From Nocardia amikacinitolerans NBRC 108937 (GTDB lineage: Bacteria; Actinomycetota; Actinomycetes; Mycobacteriales; Mycobacteriaceae), in contig NZ_BDAU01000001.1 in assembly GCF_001612615.1 (NCBI RefSeq), positions 186,001-250,000 of the forward strand: a stretch of DNA of 64,000 nucleotides, written 5' to 3'. The notes beneath the pieces are model-generated. The model was given only the letters and a program-made list of their open reading frames with translations. It ran no database searches and was not told the origin of the DNA. How positions within the stretch are numbered: the stretch's first letter is position 1; every line of letters starts with the position of its first letter. Position numbers and translations under genes: made by a program. Positions 1-8,205 of the stretch are shown piece by piece.

Positions 1-666
1 GCGCGCCACCGCAGTCCGGTCGTCGACGCCGGGTTGTTGCGCGCCCCGAATTTCGCGCTGATGGCGGCCAATTCGGTGCTGTTCCAGGTGGCGTTCGCGG
101 GCATGCTGCTGTCGGTGGTGCTGTGGGCGCAGAACGTGTGGGGGTGGTCGGCGCTGCGCACCGGGCTCGCCATCGCGCCGGGGCCGCTGGTGGTGCCGAT
201 CGTCGCGGTCCTGGCGGGCAGGCTGATCGTGCGCGTCGGGGCGGGTCCCGTGATCGCCGCGGGCGGTGTGGCTTTCGCCGCTGGCATGGTGTGGTGGGCG
301 CGCGCGATCGAGCTCGCGCCGGACTATCCCGCTGGTCTGCTTCCCGGCATGGTCGTCAGCGGCCTCGGCGTCGGCCTGACGCTGCCGACCGCGTTCGCGG
401 CGGGCACCGCCTGCATACCGCCGCAACGGTTCGCCACCGGGTCGGCGGTGTTGAGCATGGCGCGCCAGATCGGATTGGCCGTCGGTGTCGCCGTCCTCGT
501 CGCGGTCCTCGGCTCGCCGGACGACCCGCTCGCGACTTTGGACGCCTTCCGTCGCGGGTGGTACGTCGTGGCTGGGATCGCGCTCGCCGCGGGTCTCGTC
601 GGACTCGGCGTCAAGATGCCGCGTCCGGTGCCGGACGCTCCCGTGCTCGAAACGGCACGGCCGTAG
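1..666 (+). CDS. MFS drug exporter, DHA2 (EmrB/QacA) type, 3' part
   Basis: This frame is open from the first base, so the gene begins upstream of the window and about 221 C-terminal residues are visible. The segment is strongly hydrophobic with several membrane helices. It carries the glycine/proline-rich pattern GLGVGLTLPT followed by FATGSAVLSMARQIG, which is typical of the second half of 14-helix drug:H+ antiporters. The protein is expected in the cytoplasmic membrane, exporting hydrophobic drugs or lipids; the substrate cannot be read from the sequence. It ends just before a strong bidirectional terminator that separates it from the convergent ABC exporter genes. The family is fairly sure; the specific role is unknown. 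Confidence 0.85.
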   Translation, partial: ARHRSPVVDAGLLRAPNFALMAANSVLFQVAFAGMLLSVVLWAQNVWGWSALRTGLAIAPGPLVVPIVAVLAGRLIVRVGAGPVIAAGGVAFAAGMVWWARAIELAPDYPAGLLPGMVVSGLGVGLTLPTAFAAGTACIPPQRFATGSAVLSMARQIGLAVGVAVLVAVLGSPDDPLATLDAFRRGWYVVAGIALAAGLVGLGVKMPRPVPDAPVLETARP

Positions 667-668
667 CG

Positions 669-714
669 AACGTTCGCTGCCCGGCACGCCGAAATGCCGG
701 GCAGCGAACGTTTT
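669..714. terminator. Bidirectional rho-independent terminator
   Basis: A perfect 18-bp stem (669-686 with 695-712) closes an 8-nt loop and runs into a short T-tract at 711-714. On the other strand the stem is preceded by As. It lies between the stop of the MFS gene (666) and the stop of the convergent ABC permease (717), so it can serve both. Confidence 0.85.
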
Positions 715-716
715 CG

Positions 717-1535
717 TCAGCGGCTCAGTCGCTGGAAGCGGCGCACCGCGAGCGGCAGGAAGATCGCCGTCAGCACCACCGGCCACACCACCGCCATCAG
801 CACCGCGTGCTGTTCGATCCACGAATCACCGCTGCCCACCGGCGTTCCGAACAGTTCGCGGGTGGCGGCCACGGTCGAGGAGATCGGATTCCACGCCGCG
901 ATGTGCCCGAGCCAGTTCGGCATCAGCTGCGGGGCGACGAAGATGCTGGAGATCATCGTCAGCGGGAACGCGACGGCGAACAGCCCGCCCGCCGCCTCCG
1001 GGTTCGGCACGATCAGCCCGAGCCAGACGCCGAGCCAGATCAGGGCGAACCGCAGCCACAGCAGCAGCGCGAACGAGGCCGCCGCGCCGAGGATTCCGCC
1101 GTCCGGCCGCCAGCCGATCGCATAGGCGGTGATCATCAGGATGGTCAGCTCGGCGCAGGCCACGATCAGATCGGTGACGCCGCGTCCCGAGACCACCGCC
1201 GAAGGCGACATCGGCATGGAGCGGAATCGGTCGATGACGCCATTGGTGGCGTCGTAGACGACGAGTGTCGCGGTGTTGATGAAGCCGAACGCCATCGTCA
1301 TCGCGAACATGCCAGGCATCAGGAAGTCTCGGTAGTCGCCGCCGCCGGGCACCGTCATGGCGCTGCCGAAGACGTAGCCGTAGAGCAGCACCGACAGGAT
1401 AGGGAAACCGAGCTGCCATGCGATGTTCACCGGCTGACGCTGATAGTGAGTCAGCCCGCGCCGCACCACATTCCAGCAGTCGGCGAGCGCCCAGTAGGCG
1501 CGGGAGCGGGTCTGCACCAGATCGATCGTGGTCAT
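717..1535 (-). CDS. ABC-2 type exporter permease (DrrB-like)
   Basis: A 272-residue integral membrane protein with about six helices and the DrrB-family stretch around [12 protein letters not shown], the ABC-2 permease signature found in daunorubicin-type exporters. It forms the membrane channel for the ATPase encoded just upstream: its ATG at 1535 shares one base with the TGA of that gene (TGATG), so the two are translationally coupled. The probable role is efflux of a hydrophobic drug or lipid under the control of the divergent TetR regulator. The substrate is unknown. Confidence 0.88.
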   Translation of the reverse strand: MTTIDLVQTRSRAYWALADCWNVVRRGLTHYQRQPVNIAWQLGFPILSVLLYGYVFGSAMTVPGGGDYRDFLMPGMFAMTMAFGFINTATLVVYDATNGVIDRFRSMPMSPSAVVSGRGVTDLIVACAELTILMITAYAIGWRPDGGILGAAASFALLLWLRFALIWLGVWLGLIVPNPEAAGGLFAVAFPLTMISSIFVAPQLMPNWLGHIAAWNPISSTVAATRELFGTPVGSGDSWIEQHAVLMAVVWPVVLTAIFLPLAVRRFQRLSR

Positions 1536-2494
1536 CAGGCGGCCTCCTCTGCGGTCGTGCGGTGTCCGGTCAGCTGCAGGAACACGTCGTCGAGGCTCGG
1601 CCGACGCAGGCCGATGTCCTCGACCGCGATGCCCTCGTCCTGCAGGGTGCGCGCCACGTCGGTGAGCGCGGCGACGCGGTCGGTCACCGGCGCGTACACC
1701 CGGCGCTCGGCGTCGTCGGTGTCGGGCTCGCCGGTGCAGACCCTGGCGAGCACCTTGGCAACCAGCGGCAGATCGGCCGCCTCCGTGGCGACCACCTCGA
1801 TCAGGTCGCCGCCGACGGTGTTCTTCAGGCCGTCCGGGGTGTCGTCGGCGATCGCGCGACCCTGATCGATGACCGTGATCCGGGAGGCGAGCCGGTCGGC
1901 TTCCTCGAGGTACTGCGTGGTGAGCAGCACGGTGGTGCCGTCGGCGACCAACGCGCGCACCGACTCCCACACCTCCCCACGGCTGCGCGGATCCAGTCCG
2001 GTGGTCGGCTCGTCCAGGAACAGCACGTCCGGGGCCAGGATCATCGAGGCGGCCAGATCGAGCCTGCGGCGCATGCCGCCGCTGTACTTGCCGACGCCGC
2101 GGTCGGCGGCGTCGACGAGATCGAAGCGCTCGAGCAGTTCGTCGGCCCGCTGCTTGGCCCTGCGCCCGCCGAGATGGAACAGCCTGCCGAACATCTCGAG
2201 GTTCTGTCGTCCGGTGAGCACCTCGTCGACGGCGGCGTACTGGCCCGTCAGCCCGATGCGCGCCCTGACCTCCCTTGGTTGCCGCACGACGTCGAGTCCG
2301 GCCACCGTCGCGTGGCCGTCGTCGAGCCGGATCAGGGTGGACAAGATGCGCACGGCGGTCGTCTTGCCCGCACCGTTCGGGCCGAGCAGGCCGTGCACCG
2401 TGCCGCGTCGCACGGTGAGCTCGAAGCCGTCGAGCGCGTTCTTGTCCCCGTACCTCTTGCGCAAGCCCTCGGCCCGCACCGCGTAGTCGTTCAC
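1535..2494 (-). CDS. ABC exporter ATP-binding protein (DrrA-like)
   Basis: A 319-residue nucleotide-binding subunit. Walker [10 protein letters not shown] is near residues 38-46, the signature YSGGM near 137-141, Walker B VLFLDE near 157-162, and the switch region reads TTQYLEEAD, with Gln in place of His as is usual for DrrA-type proteins. About 90 residues follow the ATPase core, matching the DUF4162-like tail of this family. It is the first gene of a two-gene operon with the permease. The leader between this gene and the TetR gene holds a nested palindrome, so repression by that TetR is likely. Confidence 0.92.
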   Translation of the reverse strand: MNDYAVRAEGLRKRYGDKNALDGFELTVRRGTVHGLLGPNGAGKTTAVRILSTLIRLDDGHATVAGLDVVRQPREVRARIGLTGQYAAVDEVLTGRQNLEMFGRLFHLGGRRAKQRADELLERFDLVDAADRGVGKYSGGMRRRLDLAASMILAPDVLFLDEPTTGLDPRSRGEVWESVRALVADGTTVLLTTQYLEEADRLASRITVIDQGRAIADDTPDGLKNTVGGDLIEVVATEAADLPLVAKVLARVCTGEPDTDDAERRVYAPVTDRVAALTDVARTLQDEGIAVEDIGLRRPSLDDVFLQLTGHRTTAEEAA

Positions 2495-2517
2495 CGCATC
2501 CTCCCTGTCGAACCCTT

Positions 2518-2561
2518 AACTGGGTACGTTGTACCCGAATTAGAGTACAACGTACCCAGTT
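2518..2561. promoter_or_regulatory. Nested palindromic operator between drrAB-like genes and tetR
   Basis: Two perfect 17-bp arms (2518-2534 and 2545-2561) flank a 10-bp AT-rich spacer. The left arm region itself contains a smaller palindrome, GGGTAC-GTT-GTACCC at 2522-2536, and the right side carries a near copy. This gives two adjacent dyad sites within one larger dyad, in the only intergenic space shared by the exporter and the divergent TetR gene. It is most likely the operator for that TetR. Confidence 0.75.
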
Positions 2562-2587
2562 CTGCGCCAAGCGTTTAATCTGAAGTC

Positions 2588-3331
2588 ATGACGACCACCG
2601 AGACCAGCGGCAGCGGCGACCTCGCGCGCACACTCGACCTGCTCTGGGACACCGGCCACCGGCCGAGTCGCGGGCCCAAACCCACGCTGACACTGGATCG
2701 AATCGTCGAGGCCGCGATTCGCGTGGCCGATGCGGAAGGCTTGGCCGCGGTCACCATGCGGCGGGTCGCCACCGAATTGGGCACCGGAACGATGTCGCTG
2801 TACCGGTACCTGCCCGGCAAGGCCGAACTGCTCGACCTGATGCTCGACCGGGTGCAGCAACCGCAGGAGACCGCGGCCCCGCCGGACGGCTGGCGCGCGA
2901 TGCTGCGGGAGTACGCGTACGAGATGCTCGAGATGTACCGCCGTCATCCCTGGCTGATCCAGGTCAACCAGACTCGACCGGTCCTCGGCCCCGGCGCCCT
3001 GGCGGGCATGGAACACCTCGTCGGCGGGATCAAGCCGATGGGCCTTTCCGATCCCGAACTGATCTCGGTCCTGGTGATGATCTCCGGCTACGTCTGGGGC
3101 GTCGCCCGCACCCAGATGTTCGCGGAGGAGGCCGAACGCACCACGGGCATGACCGACGCCGAGTTCTGGGAAGCCCAATCCCCCGCTCTCGAAAAGGCCA
3201 TGGCCACCGGTAACTACCCCGTCATGGCGTCACTCTCCGAATCGGCCTTCGACTCCTCCTTCGACCACTTCGACTTCGGCCTCGAGCGCATCCTCGACGG
3301 ATTGGAAGTCTTCGTCGCCAAGCGCGGGTAG
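2588..3331 (+). CDS. TetR-family repressor of the adjacent ABC exporter
   Basis: A 247-residue protein with a TetR helix-turn-helix at about residues 35-80 (VTMRRVATELGTGTMSLYRY) and a C-terminal ligand-binding domain of the tetracycline-repressor-like type. It is divergent from the exporter genes, with a strong palindromic operator between them, the standard arrangement for a drug-responsive local repressor. The ATG at 2588 lies 27 bp from the operator edge, so the protein probably also represses itself. The ligand is presumably the exporter substrate (inference). Confidence 0.9.
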   Translation: MTTTETSGSGDLARTLDLLWDTGHRPSRGPKPTLTLDRIVEAAIRVADAEGLAAVTMRRVATELGTGTMSLYRYLPGKAELLDLMLDRVQQPQETAAPPDGWRAMLREYAYEMLEMYRRHPWLIQVNQTRPVLGPGALAGMEHLVGGIKPMGLSDPELISVLVMISGYVWGVARTQMFAEEAERTTGMTDAEFWEAQSPALEKAMATGNYPVMASLSESAFDSSFDHFDFGLERILDGLEVFVAKRG

Positions 3332-3348
3332 GCGGTCGTCGGCGGTTT

Positions 3349-3369
3349 CGGTTCGCCCGGGGCGAACCG
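3349..3369. terminator. Hairpin between convergent genes
   Basis: A 9-bp perfect stem (CGGTTCGCC with GGCGAACCG) with a 3-nt loop lies just after the TetR stop and before the stop of the convergent winged-helix gene. There is no T-tract, so terminator function is only plausible. Confidence 0.4.
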
Positions 3370-3422
3370 ACCAGGGAACCCGAGCGGGTCCTAGCGACGA
3401 CTGACCGTGTGGCTGCCTGCTC

Positions 3423-4529
3423 TCAGACAGCCCGCACTGTTACCGCGTCCAGACCGGCCGCGCGGGAAACGCGGTCGGCGGCCTCGTCGAGGTTCTTCGG
3501 GAGCGGTGCGCTGTCGAACATGCTGATGCGGATTTCGGTTCCGTCGAGTTCCCAGGTGCCCGCGATTCGGCCGTCCACCACGACGATTGGGGCGATCCAG
3601 CCCGCGGTCTTGCTCACGAGTGACCGATGCGCCGTCGGCAGCAGTTCGGTGTCTCCGGTGCCCGGGCCGAGGACGTACTGGTCGAAGGGGCCGAGCAGAT
3701 GCACCGACGGGGTTGGCTCGGTCGCGGCGAGTTCGTCGGCGTGTTCGGTGCGGATGTAGCCCGTTCGGCCCTCGACCTCCACCTTCGTCAGCGCGTCGCC
3801 CAGCTCGGCGAACCAGCCTCGCACGGTGGTCTTGCGGAGGCTGTTGCGACTGAGCCAGGCGTCGAAGGTCTCCGGTGCGGCGGGGCCGTAGGCGCCGAGG
3901 TAGGCGGTGATCGCGGCGGGCGCGGCGACCTCGGGCTCGGCGAGCCCCGGCCAGTCCGCGACGAGTCGCGCCGGACTGGTGAAGGTGACTTTGTTGCCGC
4001 GCGCAGGTCCGTGACAGAGCGCGCCTTGCCAGGCCAGCGGCTTGAGCAGCGCGCCCCAGCCCGAGCGCAGCTCCTCCCCCAGCTTGTGGAAGGCCCGGTC
4101 GGCGAGCAGCGCCTCGACCAGCTCTTCGCGGGTGAGTTCGGCGTCGGCCAGAATCCCGCCCACCGCCTCGGTCAGCGCGGCGACCTCCGCGGGCGTCGCA
4201 CCGAAAGTGCGCTGCCACGAAGGCTTCTCCCAGGTGCGGGCGGACGCGATGAGCGGAAGCACGGCGGCGGCGCCCGCGGGCGTCATGGCGTGCAGGGTGC
4301 CGCGCATGGCCCAGGTCTTGATCAGCGAGCCGTTCGCCAGCGCGGCCACCACCGCCCCGTCCTCGGGCTCGGCGCTGCGCAGCGCGACCGCCGTTTCCGC
4401 CGCGGAGGTGACCTGCGCTTGTACGCCGCACAGGCGACCGACGAGCTCGGGCACGGACGCCGCGGTGGGCCGCGCGACATGGTGGCGGGCGAGCCGCCAG
4501 GCGAAAACCTGATCCCAGGTGACGCGCAC
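3423..4529 (-). CDS. Winged-helix DNA-binding domain protein (AlkZ/YcaQ-like, HTH_42)
   Basis: A 368-residue protein of the large HTH_42/DUF1006 group, which includes the DNA glycosylases AlkZ and YcaQ that unhook interstrand crosslinks. The start region (WDQVFAWRLARHH), the segment GVQAQVTSAAETAVALR and the later TWAMRGTLHAM are characteristic of the actinobacterial branch. I chose the GTG at 4529 because AGGAGG lies 5 nt upstream; an ATG at 4595 would add 22 residues without a ribosome-binding site. Members of this branch are mostly uncharacterised, so DNA repair is possible but not shown. It is a single gene. Confidence 0.8.
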   Translation of the reverse strand: MRVTWDQVFAWRLARHHVARPTAASVPELVGRLCGVQAQVTSAAETAVALRSAEPEDGAVVAALANGSLIKTWAMRGTLHAMTPAGAAAVLPLIASARTWEKPSWQRTFGATPAEVAALTEAVGGILADAELTREELVEALLADRAFHKLGEELRSGWGALLKPLAWQGALCHGPARGNKVTFTSPARLVADWPGLAEPEVAAPAAITAYLGAYGPAAPETFDAWLSRNSLRKTTVRGWFAELGDALTKVEVEGRTGYIRTEHADELAATEPTPSVHLLGPFDQYVLGPGTGDTELLPTAHRSLVSKTAGWIAPIVVVDGRIAGTWELDGTEIRISMFDSAPLPKNLDEAADRVSRAAGLDAVTVRAV

Positions 4530-4607
4530 CCGATCCTCCTGTGTCAGCCGATGATCGTGCCGCACGCTACACCGGGGCTCCGACAAGCGCGCCACGTGCG
4601 GACTCGG

Positions 4608-5555
4608 TCAGTTGATCATCGTGCTGCAGAACAGGATTCCGACGGCGATCTCGAACAGCCCGATGACGGTGGCCGCGATGACGCCGAGCAGCGCGGTGCG
4701 GTTGGTCGCGCGGTGCACGCCGCGCACCGGGTCGACGAGTCGTTCGGCGCGGGCCAACACCGCGGTTCCCGCCGCGCCGAGCGCGCCCACCGGTATCGGG
4801 GCGCCCGCGCCGACGAGGGCGAGCAGCCCGCCGAGCAGGGGTTCGCGGCCGTGGACGCGGGCCGCGCGATCGTCGGCGCACATCTCGAGCAGCCTGCCGA
4901 TCTCCACGCTGCCCTCGGTGAGCAGCCGCAGTCCGGGCAGGGTGGTCGCCATCGCGCGCAGCGTGGCGGTGAGCGCGGCGTGGCGGCCGCGCAGGTGGGC
5001 GTGTTCGTGGGCGAGCACCGCGGCCAGCTGGTCGCGGGTCAGCGCGTCGAGCGCGGCGCTGGTGACGACGATGGTCTCGGGCCGGCCCGCGACGCAATAG
5101 GCTTGCGGCTCCGGCGAATCCAGCACGACCGCACCGACACCGGGCAACTCACGGCCGACCATCCGCACGGCGCGCCCGTGCGCGAACGTACGGCGTCGCA
5201 GCCGCAGCGCGACCCGCGCGGCCTGCAACGACACCGCGGCGACACCGGAGGCGAGCACCGCCGCCAACGAATAGGTGGCGAGCTGGGCGGCCCAGCCGTG
5301 CATGTGCAGCGGGAAGGACAGCACCGAATAGCAGGCGCGCAGCGCCTCGCTCGGATGCCGCCAATAGGTGGCGAACTCGACGACCAGCAGGCCGGCCGCG
5401 AGCACCCAGGCGCCGAGCGCACCGGCGATGGCGACCAGCCAGGCCAGCACCCCCAGCCGCGGCGCGACGCCGCGGCGGGTGAGCCGGTGCAGCACCGGCG
5501 GTCCGAAGACCGCGACGGTGCTGCCGTAGGCCATCAGGCACAGCGCGACGTTCAC
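4608..5555 (-). CDS. M56-family membrane metalloprotease (BlaR1/MecR1-like)
   Basis: A 315-residue membrane protein with helices at the N-terminus and near the C-terminus and the zinc-protease motif HEHAHLRGRH (HExxH) in the middle. The cytoplasmic protease domain matches BlaR1/MecR1 sensors, but no penicillin-binding sensor domain follows, as in many actinobacterial M56 proteins. The GTG start overlaps the stop of the blaI-like gene by 4 nt (GTGA), so the pair is coupled. Expected role: sensing envelope stress or beta-lactams and relieving BlaI-type repression. Confidence 0.85.
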   Translation of the reverse strand: MNVALCLMAYGSTVAVFGPPVLHRLTRRGVAPRLGVLAWLVAIAGALGAWVLAAGLLVVEFATYWRHPSEALRACYSVLSFPLHMHGWAAQLATYSLAAVLASGVAAVSLQAARVALRLRRRTFAHGRAVRMVGRELPGVGAVVLDSPEPQAYCVAGRPETIVVTSAALDALTRDQLAAVLAHEHAHLRGRHAALTATLRAMATTLPGLRLLTEGSVEIGRLLEMCADDRAARVHGREPLLGGLLALVGAGAPIPVGALGAAGTAVLARAERLVDPVRGVHRATNRTALLGVIAATVIGLFEIAVGILFCSTMIN

Positions 5556-5932
5556 GGGGCCTCGGGGGTTCTGCGCGTGGTCAGTCGTCGCAGCGCCGCA
5601 CGCAGACCCGCCGACTCCTCGGCGCTGATCCGGTCCACGAAATGGCTGAGCACCAGATCGGAGCGACCGCCGGAGCCGAGCGCCTCGAGCATCAGCCGGG
5701 CACTGTGCTCCTCGCGGGTCAGCGTCGGCCAGTACCGGTAGGCCTTGCCCGCCCGCTCCCGCGCCAGCCATCCTTTGCGGTGCAGGTTGTCCATGGTGGA
5801 CATCACCGTGGTGTACGCGATGCCGCGCTCGGCGGAGAGTTCCTCGAAAATCTCCCGTACCGTCGTGAACTCCGCGTCTCTGTCCCAGATGCGGTCCATG
5901 ATCACCGCCTCCAGGTCTCCGAATCCGCGCAC
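5552..5932 (-). CDS. BlaI/MecI-family transcriptional repressor
   Basis: A 126-residue winged-helix repressor: GDLEAVIMDRIWD begins the domain and AYTTVMSTMDNLHRKGWL is the recognition-helix region characteristic of BlaI/MecI/CopY. The GTG at 5932 gives the expected family length and has a GAGGGAG-type ribosome-binding site about 8 nt upstream; the open frame extending beyond it to 6298 has no family similarity. It is coupled to the M56 protease gene. Inverted repeats in the space before dinB are candidate operators. Regulon unknown; no beta-lactamase gene lies beside it. Confidence 0.87.
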   Translation of the reverse strand: MRGFGDLEAVIMDRIWDRDAEFTTVREIFEELSAERGIAYTTVMSTMDNLHRKGWLARERAGKAYRYWPTLTREEHSARLMLEALGSGGRSDLVLSHFVDRISAEESAGLRAALRRLTTRRTPEAP

Positions 5933-5961
5933 CGTACCGACTCCCTCATCGTCGTCCGATC

Positions 5962-5980
5962 TACTGTCGCGCAAAGAGTA
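5962..5980. promoter_or_regulatory. Weak dyad upstream of blaI-like gene
   Basis: TACTGT, 7 nt, AGAGTA forms an imperfect inverted repeat with TACT/AGTA outer arms, the outer form of known BlaI operators. It lies 30 bp upstream of the repressor start. Sequence resemblance only. Confidence 0.3.
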
Positions 5981-5996
5981 CCGAGAATCGGCCTTG

Positions 5997-6017
5997 TCTA
6001 CGGAGTCGAACCGTAGA
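5997..6017. promoter_or_regulatory. 7-bp perfect inverted repeat between blaI-like gene and dinB
   Basis: TCTACGG (5997-6003) and CCGTAGA (6011-6017) are perfect inverted arms with a 7-nt spacer, midway between the divergent blaI-like and dinB genes. It could be a BlaI operator or belong to the dinB promoter. Confidence 0.45.
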
Positions 6018-6042
6018 TCGATGCGGATCGTCGCCGCGTATG

Positions 6043-6056
6043 CGAACATATGTTCG
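6043..6056. promoter_or_regulatory. LexA-type SOS box overlapping the dinB start
   Basis: CGAACATATGTTCG is a perfect 14-bp palindrome that fits the Gram-positive/actinobacterial LexA box (CGAAC, 4 nt, GTTCG). The ATG assigned to dinB (6050-6052) lies inside it, and a GTG codon in the same frame begins at its last base. Confidence 0.8.
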
Positions 6057-7312
6057 TGTCCGATCGCCGCGCCTCCCCCGTCGTCGCGCCACCGCGCGGC
6101 CGGGAACGCCCGCGCATCGAGGCGCGGGCCGAGGCCTCGATCCTGCACGCCGACCTGGACTCCTTCTACGCCTCGGTCGAACAGCGCGACGATCCACGAT
6201 TGCGCGGCAAGCCGGTGATCGTGGGCGGCGGTGTCGTCCTCGCGGCGTCCTACGAGGCCAAGGCGTTCGGCGTGCGCACCCCGATGAACGGCGCCCAAGC
6301 GCGGCGGCTGTGCCCGAACGCGATCGTGGTGCCCCCGCGCATGAGCGCCTATTCCGAGGCGAGCAAGGCGGTGTTCGAGGTCTTCCGCGACACCACGCCG
6401 GTGGTCGAAGGCATCTCGATCGACGAGGCGTTCCTCGACGTCGGCGGGTTACGCCGGATCGCGGGCCAGCCGCTCGACATCGCCCAGCGGTTGCGGGCGC
6501 GAGTGCGCGACGAAGTGGGTCTGCCGATCTCGGTCGGCATCGCGCGCACGAAGTTCCTCGCCAAGGTCGCCAGCGCGGTCGCCAAGCCCGACGGACTGCG
6601 CCTGGTGCCGCCGTCGGCCGAGCTCGACTTCCTGCATCCGCTTCCGGTCGAAAGGCTGTGGGGCGTCGGCGATGTCACCGCCCGCACGCTGCACGAGCAC
6701 GGCGTCACCAGGATCGGGCAGCTGGCCGATCTCGGCGAGAACGCGCTGCGCGGCTTCCTCGGTCCCGCGGCCGCCCGCCACTTGTACGCGCTGTCGATGG
6801 CCAGGGATCCGCGCCGGGTGGAGACCGGTCGCCGCCGTCGCTCCATCGGCGCGCAACGCGCCCTCGGCCGCCGCGCCCGCCCCGCCGACGAGATCGAGGC
6901 CTACCTGCACGGGCTCACCGACCGCCTCGGCCGCAGGCTGCGCACCGCCGACCGGGTCTGCCGAACGGTCGTGCTGCGCATGCGTTTCGACGATTTCAGC
7001 CGCGCCACCCGATCCCGCACGCTGCCCGAGGCCACCGACCACACCGACACCCTGCTACGCACCGCGCGGGGGCTGCTCGCCGACGCGATGCCGATGATCG
7101 AGGAGCGCGGGCTCACCCTGATCGGCCTCGCGCTGACCAACCTCGACGACGCGGACGCGGTCCAGCTCACCCTGCCGCTGGAGGCACGCGCCACCAACAC
7201 CCTCGACGCCACCCTGGACGATCTGCGTTCCCGCTTCGGCTCGGCCGCCGTCACCCGCGCGGCGCTGATCAACCGCGGCGAGGGCCTTTCGGTGCCGCTG
7301 CTACCGGATTGA
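6050..7312 (+). CDS. dinB: DNA polymerase IV, Y-family translesion polymerase
   Basis: A 420-residue Y-family polymerase. The palm motif HADLDSFYASVE is at about residues 33-44 and the catalytic SIDEAFLD at 123-130, supplying the metal-binding Asp35 and Asp125/Glu126. The helix-hairpin-helix thumb (RLWGVGDVTARTL) and a little-finger domain follow. It copies past damaged bases at the cost of fidelity. The roughly 30 residues before the palm are an extension over E. coli DinB. The start is uncertain because ATG 6050 sits within the SOS box; GTG 6056 or a later codon is possible, or the mRNA may be leaderless. The gene ends 1 nt from the stop of the convergent phosphoribulokinase gene. Confidence 0.93.
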   Translation: MFVSDRRASPVVAPPRGRERPRIEARAEASILHADLDSFYASVEQRDDPRLRGKPVIVGGGVVLAASYEAKAFGVRTPMNGAQARRLCPNAIVVPPRMSAYSEASKAVFEVFRDTTPVVEGISIDEAFLDVGGLRRIAGQPLDIAQRLRARVRDEVGLPISVGIARTKFLAKVASAVAKPDGLRLVPPSAELDFLHPLPVERLWGVGDVTARTLHEHGVTRIGQLADLGENALRGFLGPAAARHLYALSMARDPRRVETGRRRRSIGAQRALGRRARPADEIEAYLHGLTDRLGRRLRTADRVCRTVVLRMRFDDFSRATRSRTLPEATDHTDTLLRTARGLLADAMPMIEERGLTLIGLALTNLDDADAVQLTLPLEARATNTLDATLDDLRSRFGSAAVTRAALINRGEGLSVPLLPD

Positions 7313-7313
7313 A

Positions 7314-8192
7314 TCAGCGACTTCGCTTGGGCCGCTTGTCCATCAACCGCAGGATCAACGGCGTGAAGATCAGCTGCATCGCCAACTCCATCTTCCCGCC
7401 GGGCACCACGATGCAGTTCGGCCGCGACATGAACGAATCGTGCAGCATCGACAGGAGATACGGAAAATCGATGACCTTCGGATCGGCGAAACGGATCACC
7501 ACGAAGCTCTCGTCGGCGGTCGGAATGGTGCGGGCGGTGAACGGATTCGAGGTGTCCACGGTGGGCACCCGCTGAAAGTTGACGTAGGTGCGGGAGAACT
7601 GCGGGCAGATGTAGGTCACGTAGTCCGGCATGCGACGCAGGATGGTGTCGATCACGGCCTCGCTGGAGTAGCCGCGCAGGGTCTTGTCGCGAATGACCTT
7701 TTGGATCCACTCCAGATTGATGATCGGCACCACCCCGACCAGCAGGTCGGTGTACTGCGCGACGTCCACCGTCGAGGTGACCGCGGCGCCGTGCAGACCC
7801 TCGTAGAACAGCAGATCGCTGCCGGGAGCGAGTTCTTCCCACGGGGTGAAGGTGCCAGGCGGCTGACCGTACGGCTTGGCCTCGGCATCGTCGTGCAGGT
7901 AACGGCGCACGGTCCCGACGCCGGTCTCGCCGTAGTCGCGGAACAGCGACTCGAGCTCCTTCAGCAGATTCGCTTCCTCGCCGAAATGCGAGAACCGCAC
8001 ATTGCGGTTCTGCTCGGCCTCGGCCATCGCCAGCTTCATCTCGTTGCGGTCGAAGCGGTGGAAGGAATCGCCCTCCACGATCGCCGCGTTGATCCCCTCG
8101 CGGCGGAAGATCTCCTGAAAGGTCCTGGTGACGCTGGTCGTGCCCGCACCGGACGAACCGGTGATCGCGACCACGGGATGTTTGACCGACAT
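7314..8192 (-). CDS. cbbP: Phosphoribulokinase
   Basis: A 292-residue proteobacterial/red-type phosphoribulokinase, which converts ribulose 5-phosphate and ATP to ribulose 1,5-bisphosphate, the RuBisCO substrate. The P-loop GSSGAGTTS is at about residues 12-20, followed by VEGDSFHRFDR and FYEGLHGA, all family hallmarks. It is the last gene of the leftward cbbL-S-X-F-P operon, 13 nt after the bisphosphatase stop. Expression is presumably under CbbR. Length is normal and nothing looks broken. Confidence 0.95.
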   Translation of the reverse strand: MSVKHPVVAITGSSGAGTTSVTRTFQEIFRREGINAAIVEGDSFHRFDRNEMKLAMAEAEQNRNVRFSHFGEEANLLKELESLFRDYGETGVGTVRRYLHDDAEAKPYGQPPGTFTPWEELAPGSDLLFYEGLHGAAVTSTVDVAQYTDLLVGVVPIINLEWIQKVIRDKTLRGYSSEAVIDTILRRMPDYVTYICPQFSRTYVNFQRVPTVDTSNPFTARTIPTADESFVVIRFADPKVIDFPYLLSMLHDSFMSRPNCIVVPGGKMELAMQLIFTPLILRLMDKRPKRSR

Positions 8193-8205
8193 GGCCCCTC
8201 CTGAC

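Noticed and set aside
123..1865. 580-codon plus-strand frame
   Set aside because: Arg/His-rich sequence without domains, antisense to clear transporter genes; a high-GC shadow.
717..2570. Very long minus-strand frame covering both ABC exporter genes
   Set aside because: Its first part is Arg-rich shadow translation; only the last 272 residues match a family. The true genes are two overlapping frames.
5552..5932. BlaI/M56 pair as evidence of a beta-lactamase operon
   Set aside because: No beta-lactamase gene is adjacent; the beta-lactamase-fold hydrolase at 39.2 kb has an altered Tyr-Ser-Gln motif and no signal peptide.
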